Below are positions 1-4,657 of a stretch of DNA of 5,656 nt, one piece after another. A program made the translations under genes and the position numbers. The stretch lies in NCBI GenBank assembly GCA_900552735.1, contig USBA01000133.1:1-5656 (forward strand), written 5' to 3'. A model generated the notes under the pieces. That model saw only the letters and a program-made list of their open reading frames with translations, had not been told where the DNA came from and made no database searches. Within the stretch, counting starts at the first letter, position 1; every line of letters starts with the position of its first letter. This DNA comes from an uncultured Collinsella sp. GTDB taxonomy: Bacteria; Actinomycetota; Coriobacteriia; Coriobacteriales; Coriobacteriaceae.

Positions 1-282
1 GTGTGGCAGATCAACAGCAACGACGGCGCCACCAAGCTTATCGGCGCCAAGGACCCCGAGACCGGCAAGCCCAAATACGAGAGCCCGGTGAGCTACTGGA
101 TGCCGTTTGAGGGCAACATGGTTGGCTTCCACGACGCTACCTGGCAAAACGATTCGAGTTTCGATAGTGCCGAATCGTACAAATGGTGCGGTAGCCACGG
201 CTGCATCAATCTGCGCCTGGCCGATGCCAAGGCGCTCCACGACTGCATCAAAGTCGGTCTGTGCGTGGTCGTGCATTCCTAG
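1..282 (+). CDS. L,D-transpeptidase (YkuD domain), C-terminal fragment
   Basis: This is the last 93 residues of a peptidoglycan L,D-transpeptidase; the gene begins before the window. The family cross-links stem peptides (3-3 links) or attaches proteins outside the membrane, using a catalytic cysteine. Visible motifs are YESPVSYWMPF (residues 26-36), GFHDA (42-46) with the conserved His44, and the catalytic GSHGCINL (64-71) with Cys68 (codon 202-204). The end of the YkuD fold follows (ADAKALHDCIKVGLCVVVHS), stopping right after the last beta strand as usual, with TAG at 280-282. The first codon is GTG, but no ribosome site can be seen and the fold would lack its beginning, so it is read as internal. 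Oddity: three further cysteines (63, 82, 88) surround the catalytic one. The family call is secure; the N-terminal domains and exact subfamily cannot be known here. Confidence 0.93.
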   Translation: MWQINSNDGATKLIGAKDPETGKPKYESPVSYWMPFEGNMVGFHDATWQNDSSFDSAESYKWCGSHGCINLRLADAKALHDCIKVGLCVVVHS

Positions 283-346
283 CACGTCACGCGCAACGCA
301 ACAAAGCTCAGCGACACCTACCTTTCGATGCTGAAAGAAACGCGCC

Positions 347-376
347 TATGCGCCCGCCCCAACCGGTGGGCGCATA
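347..376 (+). terminator. 12-bp hairpin between the transpeptidase and adaptor genes
   Basis: The left arm TATGCGCCCGCC (347-358) and right arm GGTGGGCGCATA (365-376) pair over all 12 positions, with one G-U wobble, around a 6-base loop CCAACC. It lies 64 bases after the transpeptidase stop and 34 bases before the adaptor start. It could end the upstream transcript, but what follows (TACTTATCGCG) is not a T-run, so it is not a classical intrinsic terminator. The right arm overlaps a TATACT hexamer (375-380), so it could equally be an operator or a 5'-leader structure of the efflux operon. The hairpin itself is certain; its role is not. Confidence 0.4.
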
Positions 377-380
377 TACT
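375..380 (+). promoter_or_regulatory. possible -10 box (TATACT) of the efflux operon
   Basis: TATACT matches the sigma-70 consensus TATAAT at five of six positions and is 30 bases before the adaptor ATG, a sensible distance. No recognisable -35 box lies 16-18 bases upstream (the bases there are GC-rich) and there is no extended -10 TG. The box overlaps the right arm of the 347-376 hairpin. This is a weak candidate; readthrough from the transpeptidase gene is the alternative. Confidence 0.22.
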
Positions 381-398
381 TATCGCGGTATGTTCTAT

Positions 399-405
399 AA
401 AGGAG
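399..405 (+). promoter_or_regulatory. ribosome binding site AAAGGAG fixing the adaptor start at 411
   Basis: AAAGGAG lies five bases before ATG 411. The same frame is open back to 261, where it overlaps the transpeptidase gene, but the extra 50 residues have no Shine-Dalgarno support and do not resemble a signal or membrane segment. The start at 411 is therefore preferred. Confidence 0.8.
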
Positions 406-410
406 ACGCT

Positions 411-1823
411 ATGTCGAATGTCCCCACCATCACCCCGGGCCCCGACGATACCGGGCACGCGCCGGAAAGCGCAACTGAAACTCTACCGCTCATCACAAGC
501 GCCCCCACGGCACAGCAAAACGACGACGAGCAAGGTAACGCCGGAATATCCGACGATGAGGCCTACGCAAAGCTCAAGGTCAAGCGCGCGGAGCGTCGCC
601 GCAAAAAGCTCGTCCGCCGCGGCATCGCTGCCGGCATCGTGGGCGCTATTGTGCTCATCGCCGTTGTTGTTACTTTAGTCGTCAACGCAATGCCAGCTGG
701 TACCAGCGAGCCAGTGACCGACATGGTCACCGAGGGCACGTTTACAACTACCGTTGAGGCAAAAGGCCAGCTCATGCCCATCTCGGCTTCGGTCGTCTCC
801 CCTTCTGTCGACGGCACGGTAGCATCGATCAACGTGCAGGCCGGTCAGAGCGTCAACGAGGGCGACGTGCTCATGACCATTAAAAACGACGAGCTCGATC
901 GCAACGTTGCCGAGGCGCAGCGCGCGGTGACTGCCGCACAGGAAGACCTGAAAAACGCACAAGCGGCGCTCGCCGCCGCACAGGCAGCACCGACGCTGGA
1001 TGTCGACGGATCTACCACCCCGACGGATGTAACCTCCGACGCCAGCGCCGTGTCGAGCGCCCAGCGCAATCTCGCCTCGGCCCAGGCAACCCTGGACCAG
1101 GCAAATGCAAAGGCGGCAGAGCGCACCGTAAAGGCCCCCAGCTCAGGTAGCATCGTCGAGCTCAACGCCAAAGTGGGCGCTACGGTGACCGGAGGCATGG
1201 TCATGGGCGAAGGCGACACGAGCGGCGGCAAGCAGTGCATGCAGATCGCCGACCTCTCCAAGATGAAGGTGACGGTTCAGGTGGGCGAAAAGGACATCGC
1301 CAAGATCGCCGCGGGCCAGAGCGCCAACGTTACCTATCCCGCGTTTCCCGATATCGTGAGCCAGGGCACCGTCACGGCTATCGCATCGGTGGCAAACTCC
1401 GACGCCGTCAACGGTGGTGGCGGCAGCGTGACCTTTAACGTCGACATCCTCATCGAGGCACCAGATAGCCGCCTTAAGCCCGGTATGACTGCCGAGGTCT
1501 CGGTGGTAACCGAGCAGCTTGACGACGTGGTCATGGTGCCCACCATGGCGCTGATGACCGAGGACGGCGAACACTATTACGTCAACGTGGCAACCGACGG
1601 CGAAGGCAAGGAAACGCGCCGCGTGAAGGTGACCGTTGTGACGCAAAACGACAACGACGCCGTAGTAGGCAAGACGCAAGTCAAGCGCGACGACCAGGGC
1701 AACGAGATCAACCCTAACGTGCCGGTTACCAAGCTGCGCGATGGCGACACTATCGTTATGGATACTGGCACGGGCATGACGGCAGACGGCGGCGACGGCA
1801 TGCCGGCCGACGAGGGCATGTAA
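411..1823 (+). CDS. MacA/HlyD-family efflux adaptor (membrane fusion protein), 470 aa
   Basis: This is the extracytoplasmic adaptor subunit of a MacAB/YknXYZ-type ABC exporter, which couples the permease to substrate outside the membrane. Domain order: a long hydrophilic, acidic N-terminal tail (1-50); a very basic stretch (KVKRAERRRKKLVRRG, about 56-71); one membrane helix (about 72-93) that anchors it with the tail inside; the first lipoyl half (about 127-160, with SVDGTVASINVQAGQSV); an Ala/Gln-rich coiled-coil hairpin (about 160-236, interrupted by a Thr/Asp/Ser-rich turn near 195-215); the second lipoyl half (VKAPSSGSIVELNAKVGATV, 240-259); a beta-barrel (about 283-366, ending RLKPGMTAEVSV); and a membrane-proximal domain to about 455. 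The last 18 residues are a Gly/Asp/Met-rich tail. It overlaps the ATPase start by one base (TAATG) and is first in the operon. The family is clear; the substrate is unknown. The start at 411 rests on its AAAGGAG site. Confidence 0.92.
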   Translation: MSNVPTITPGPDDTGHAPESATETLPLITSAPTAQQNDDEQGNAGISDDEAYAKLKVKRAERRRKKLVRRGIAAGIVGAIVLIAVVVTLVVNAMPAGTSEPVTDMVTEGTFTTTVEAKGQLMPISASVVSPSVDGTVASINVQAGQSVNEGDVLMTIKNDELDRNVAEAQRAVTAAQEDLKNAQAALAAAQAAPTLDVDGSTTPTDVTSDASAVSSAQRNLASAQATLDQANAKAAERTVKAPSSGSIVELNAKVGATVTGGMVMGEGDTSGGKQCMQIADLSKMKVTVQVGEKDIAKIAAGQSANVTYPAFPDIVSQGTVTAIASVANSDAVNGGGGSVTFNVDILIEAPDSRLKPGMTAEVSVVTEQLDDVVMVPTMALMTEDGEHYYVNVATDGEGKETRRVKVTVVTQNDNDAVVGKTQVKRDDQGNEINPNVPVTKLRDGDTIVMDTGTGMTADGGDGMPADEGM

Positions 1824-2596
1824 TGCGCCCCGTCATCGACATCCGCAACGTGCACCGCATCTTTGAGAGCGAGGCCGGTTGCGCTCACATCCTGCACAAT
1901 GTGAGCCTGGCGGTGGACCCCGGTGAGTTCGTCGCTATCACCGGCCCCTCGGGCTCAGGCAAGTCGACGCTCATGAACATCCTGGGTTGCTTGGACAAAC
2001 CGACGGCGGGCGACTATTACCTGCAGGGCCTCAATGTCGCCGAACTCGACGATGATGAGCTCACCGAGGTGCGTGCGCTGAGCATCGGCTTTGTCTTTCA
2101 GAGTTTCAACCTGCTGCCGCGTCTGTCGGTTATCGAAAACGTCATGCTGCCGCTGTCCTACACCAATGTGCCGCGCAACCAGCGCGAGATGCGCGCCGTG
2201 CACGCGCTGCAAGCCGTCACGCTACCGGTCGACCATTGGGACCACCGCATATCGGAACTCTCGGGTGGACAGATGCAGCGCGTCGCCATCGCGCGCGCCC
2301 TCGTCAACGATCCGCCCATCATCCTGGCCGACGAGCCCACGGGAAACCTGGACTCGGCAACCGGGGCGCTCGTCATGGAAACCTTCCACAAGCTCCAGGA
2401 GCGCGGCAAGACCATCGTACTCATCACGCACGACCCGGGCATTGCCGCCGAGGCCGACCGTGCCGTGACCATTCGCGACGGGCGAATCCATGACGGCGCA
2501 TATATCGCGCATGCGCCGAATACGCTACGCGGCGCCATCAGCAACCTACCCGCGACTTGTACATCTTCCACGTGGCCGAAAGGAGCGAAGGCATGA
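1823..2596 (+). CDS. MacB/LolD-type ABC transporter ATPase, 257 aa
   Basis: This is the nucleotide-binding subunit that powers the adjacent permease by ATP hydrolysis at the inner face of the membrane. All catalytic motifs are present: Walker A GPSGSGKS (41-48), Q-loop Gln93 in FVFQSFNLLPRLSV, signature LSGGQ (146-150), Walker B IILAD with catalytic Glu171, D-loop around NLDSAT (175-180) and H-loop His203 in ITHD. The text around VFQSFNLLPRLSVIENVMLPL and ADEPTGNLDS is typical of the MacB/LolD/YknY subfamily. In E. coli MacB the ATPase is fused to the permease; here it is a separate gene, as in Gram-positive YknY. The start ATG overlaps the adaptor stop (TAATG), with a GAGGG at 1812-1816 as a modest ribosome site. 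The last 30 or so residues, after the RDGRI strand, are not conserved-looking. The gene overlaps the permease by four bases (ATGA). Confidence 0.95.
   Translation: MRPVIDIRNVHRIFESEAGCAHILHNVSLAVDPGEFVAITGPSGSGKSTLMNILGCLDKPTAGDYYLQGLNVAELDDDELTEVRALSIGFVFQSFNLLPRLSVIENVMLPLSYTNVPRNQREMRAVHALQAVTLPVDHWDHRISELSGGQMQRVAIARALVNDPPIILADEPTGNLDSATGALVMETFHKLQERGKTIVLITHDPGIAAEADRAVTIRDGRIHDGAYIAHAPNTLRGAISNLPATCTSSTWPKGAKA
2579..2585 (+). promoter_or_regulatory. ribosome binding site AAAGGAG fixing the permease start at 2593
   Basis: AAAGGAG lies seven bases before ATG 2593, inside the end of the ATPase gene. The reading frame is open further upstream, to a TTG at 2557, but that codon has no comparable ribosome site. 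The ATG at 2593 also gives the usual short amphipathic N-terminus (MSTRDLIQEALHSL) of MacB-type permeases. Confidence 0.8.
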
Positions 2597-3807
2597 GCAC
2601 CCGAGATCTTATCCAAGAAGCCCTGCACTCGCTCGAGGCCAACAAGGGTCGCAGCCTGCTCACCATCCTAGGCATCGTCATTGGCATCGCCTCGGTCATA
2701 GCCATGACCTCGCTCATCGGCGGCATCCAAAACAGCCTGGTCAACAGCTTGGGCCTCAACGCGGCCCGCATGGTGCAGATCTACTCGTCCCAAGAGCTCA
2801 CCGATTCGGACGTCGAGAAGCTGCGCAAGATGGTGCCGCAAATTGAGCAGATCGGCATCGTCGACAGCGCCTATTCCGAGTACAAAGTTGGAGATAAAAG
2901 CTATACCGTCATGGCACAGGGCGTCGATAGTGACATGCTCGATGCCGTGGGCGCCAGCAAGATCGTTGCCGGTCGCACCTATAGCGACATCGAGTCCAAA
3001 TCCGGCGCTCGGGTGGCGCTCATCGGCCGCGGCGGCGCCGAGCAGCTGTACGGCAACGAGCAGGACGCGATCGGCAAGACCATCAAGGTCTCGAGCGGAG
3101 ACGTGCAGATCATTGGCGTTATCGACGGCGGCAACGACTCCATGGGCTCGCTGAGCCTGTACATGCCCCGAGCAACGATCGCCGAGCTCTACGGCGATGA
3201 CAATCCGTCGTTTCCCAGTGTGACGGCACTCGCCGCCGAGGACACCGATATGGACGAGCTCTGCAAGACGATCGAGTCCAAGGTGCGCAGCATGAAGGGC
3301 ATCTCGGAGGACGACGAGTACGACAGCGTGTCGGCAAGCTCCATGAAGAGCGCTATCGATGCCCTCAACTCCTTTATGAGCGCCTTCTCGCTCATCATGG
3401 GCGCCGTTGCTGGCATTTCGCTCCTTGTGGGAGGAATCGGCATTATGAACATGATGCTCACCAACGTGACCGAGCGCATTCGCGAAATTGGCATTCGCCG
3501 GGCCCTGGGCGCAAGCCGACGCGATATCACGGCCCAGTTCCTGGCCGAATCCTCGGCGCTGTGCATCACCGGCGGCATTTTAGGTGTCGTGATTGGCTAT
3601 CTGCTGGCCTGGGGGCTCACGTTCTTTGCAGCGAGCTCGGGCATTATGAACGAGTTAGGGGCCACTGGGACGATTACGCCGAGCTTCTCCATTACGACCG
3701 TGCTGATCGCGTTTGCCGTATCGGTCGGCATCGGCGTGATCTTTGGCTTCTACCCCGCGCGCCGCGCCGCAAAGCTCGATCCAGTCGAGTGCCTGCGCTA
3801 CCAGTAG
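2593..3807 (+). CDS. MacB/FtsX-family ABC transporter permease, 404 aa
   Basis: This is the membrane subunit of the exporter, in the MacB type VII architecture: one N-terminal helix, a large extracytoplasmic domain, then three helices. Seen here: an amphipathic start (MSTRDLIQEALHSLEANKGR), TM1 (about 21-43, SLLTILGIVIGIASVIAM), the extracytoplasmic MacB_PCD-like domain (about 45-260), TM2 (about 264-288), a cytoplasmic loop with the family motif TERIREIGIRRALGASRRDI (293-312), TM3 (about 320-347), TM4 (about 366-387) and the C-terminal motif FYPARRAAKLDPVECLRYQ (386-404). The length matches stand-alone MacB/YknZ permeases, and no part looks broken. The ATGA overlap with the ATPase implies coupled translation and equal stoichiometry. 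Members often export or resist peptides or macrolides by mechanotransmission, but the substrate here is unknown. Confidence 0.95.
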   Translation: MSTRDLIQEALHSLEANKGRSLLTILGIVIGIASVIAMTSLIGGIQNSLVNSLGLNAARMVQIYSSQELTDSDVEKLRKMVPQIEQIGIVDSAYSEYKVGDKSYTVMAQGVDSDMLDAVGASKIVAGRTYSDIESKSGARVALIGRGGAEQLYGNEQDAIGKTIKVSSGDVQIIGVIDGGNDSMGSLSLYMPRATIAELYGDDNPSFPSVTALAAEDTDMDELCKTIESKVRSMKGISEDDEYDSVSASSMKSAIDALNSFMSAFSLIMGAVAGISLLVGGIGIMNMMLTNVTERIREIGIRRALGASRRDITAQFLAESSALCITGGILGVVIGYLLAWGLTFFAASSGIMNELGATGTITPSFSITTVLIAFAVSVGIGVIFGFYPARRAAKLDPVECLRYQ

Positions 3808-3815
3808 AACCTCAA

Positions 3816-3892
3816 CCCTAAGTTGCGGTGAAATAGGGACTGTTTAGGCCGCTAGAAGACCAATTCAGTCCTTATTTCACCGCAACTCAGGG
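3816..3892. repeat. 77-bp imperfect palindrome (27-bp arms) between convergent genes
   Basis: The left arm (3816-3842) and the reverse complement of the right arm (3866-3892) agree at 25 of 27 positions. The inner 22 bp (3821-3842 with 3866-3887) has a single difference and contains GTTGCGGTGAAATA. The spacer is 23 bases (3843-3865). The two differences are A3820 opposite C3888 and G3836 opposite T3872; each can form a G-U wobble in the transcript of one strand, so RNA from either strand would fold into a nearly unbroken hairpin. It begins nine bases after the permease stop and ends 17 bases before the regulator stop. There is no T-run on either side, so it is not a classical terminator, though it could still block convergent transcription. 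The form resembles a dispersed intergenic palindromic repeat or a small non-autonomous element; no clear target duplication is visible. One copy alone cannot settle this. Confidence 0.7.
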
Positions 3893-3909
3893 AGGATAAG
3901 GCGCTAGTG

Positions 3910-4521
3910 CTATTCGAAACGAGATTCCAAGCTCGACAGGCCGTTGAGAGTCAAGTCGTTGGCGACCGCCGAGACGCGCTCGATGGGAACCGAGCCGTCC
4001 GACAACGCCCACGTGCGATAGATGCCGATAATACCGGACAGCAAAAACGCCAGGTAGTAATCGAACATCTCGTCCTTTAGGCCCTGGGGAAGCAGATCGC
4101 GCTCAGCGATCTCGTGCTCGAGCGGTACACGCAGGCGAGCCATAAAGTCGTCGAGCGGAATGTTTTCGATCAACTGGCGATTAAGCACCAGGTTGTTGCA
4201 CAGCGCCTCGTTAACGGTCTTGAAAAAGGACGCCGCAGCGCCAAGTGCGCGCTCGTTGGTGTCGCCGCCCATGGAGGAAAGCGTCTTCTCGACCGAATCG
4301 ACAATCATCTCGACCACATCGACGGCAATGGCATCGAGCAAGCCATCGACCGTGCCAAAGTGCACATAGAAGGTCTTACGGTCGACATTTGCCTCGCGCG
4401 CGATGGCGCTCACCGTAATATCGGCCAGGGGCTTTTCCATGAGCAGACGCTCAAACGCCGAAAGAATCGCATTGCGGCTTCGGACGATACGACGGTCAAG
4501 GCGCGGTTTGGTGGTAGCCAT
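3910..4521 (-). CDS. TetR/AcrR-family transcriptional regulator, 203 aa
   Basis: This is a one-component DNA-binding repressor or regulator, acting as a dimer in the cytoplasm and normally released by a small ligand. The N-terminus shows the TetR DNA-binding domain: helix 1 (about 13-29, RSRNAILSAFERLLMEK) and the helix-turn-helix at about 35-55 (ITVSAIAREANVDRKTFYVHF), where the TFYVHF recognition-helix end is diagnostic. The C-terminal half (60-203) is all-helical and variable; YYLAFLLSGIIGIYRTW (155-171) is typical of TetR ligand and dimer domains. Length is normal. The start is supported by AAGGGGA seven bases upstream (minus strand; 4529-4535). It is convergent to the efflux operon and has dyads in its own upstream region, so autoregulation is the most likely role. 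Control of the transporter is plausible but unproven, since no matching site is obvious before the adaptor gene. The ligand is unknown. Confidence 0.92.
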   Translation of the reverse strand: MATTKPRLDRRIVRSRNAILSAFERLLMEKPLADITVSAIAREANVDRKTFYVHFGTVDGLLDAIAVDVVEMIVDSVEKTLSSMGGDTNERALGAAASFFKTVNEALCNNLVLNRQLIENIPLDDFMARLRVPLEHEIAERDLLPQGLKDEMFDYYLAFLLSGIIGIYRTWALSDGSVPIERVSAVANDLTLNGLSSLESRFE

Positions 4522-4528
4522 AGACGTG

Positions 4529-4535
4529 TCCCCTT
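4529..4535 (-). promoter_or_regulatory. ribosome binding site AAGGGGA of the TetR gene
   Basis: Read on the minus strand, AAGGGGA lies seven bases before the ATG whose first base is 4521. It supports that start over downstream candidates, and the protein from here has the normal short basic TetR N-terminus. Confidence 0.7.
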
Positions 4536-4546
4536 CATGTCAACTG

Positions 4547-4573
4547 CCCACCTGTAAATTCTCTACATGTGGG
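4547..4573. promoter_or_regulatory. candidate TetR operator (27-bp dyad)
   Basis: CCCACCTGTA (4547-4556) and TACATGTGGG (4564-4573) form an inverted repeat matching at nine of ten positions around a 7-base spacer. It sits 25 bases upstream of the TetR start, between the likely promoter and the gene. Size, symmetry and position fit a TetR-family operator used for autoregulation. The symmetry is seen directly; binding is inferred. Confidence 0.5.
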
Positions 4574-4574
4574 A

Positions 4575-4598
4575 GATAATCAACGTAAGAGGATTATC
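4575..4598. promoter_or_regulatory. second dyad overlapping a possible -10 box of the TetR gene
   Basis: GATAATC (4575-4581) and GATTATC (4592-4598) are perfect inverted repeats separated by 10 bases. On the minus strand the 4593-4598 half reads GATAAT, a five-of-six match to a -10 box. The best -35 at 18-base spacing (CCGTCA) is poor, at three of six. The site could be a second operator half-site pair covering the TetR promoter, or chance symmetry in an AT-rich promoter stretch. Confidence 0.3.
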
Positions 4599-4657
4599 CT
4601 ACATCTCACATCGCAATGACGGGCGTCATCAAGAACGCACGACTCGCCCACTGAGCC

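Noticed and set aside
261..410. Extension of the adaptor gene upstream to a start at 261.
   Set aside because: It would overlap the transpeptidase end and has no ribosome site; the ATG at 411 has AAAGGAG at ideal spacing.
1143..1679. Long minus-strand open frame (178 codons) opposite the adaptor gene.
   Set aside because: It is a His- and Gly-rich shadow of a high-GC gene, with no recognisable domain or ribosome site.
2557..2592. TTG start of the permease 12 codons upstream.
   Set aside because: It has no ribosome site and lies inside the ATPase gene; ATG 2593 has AAAGGAG and the usual N-terminus.
3816..3892. Palindrome as an integron attC site or a classical intrinsic terminator.
   Set aside because: The RYYYAAC/GTTRRRY ends of attC are not in the right arrangement, no integrase or cassette is nearby, and neither strand has a T-tract after the stem.
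4538..4543. Perfect TTGACA on the minus strand just upstream of the TetR gene.
   Set aside because: A matching -10 would fall on or inside the start codon, so it cannot serve this gene; it is most likely chance.
4114..4557. Plus-strand open frame (147 codons) opposite the TetR gene.
   Set aside because: It is an antisense shadow of a clearly recognised TetR protein and shows no domain of its own.
4621..4649. GGGCG / CGCCC pairing as a terminator for the flippase-like gene.
   Set aside because: It has only five base pairs, a 19-base loop and no T-run.
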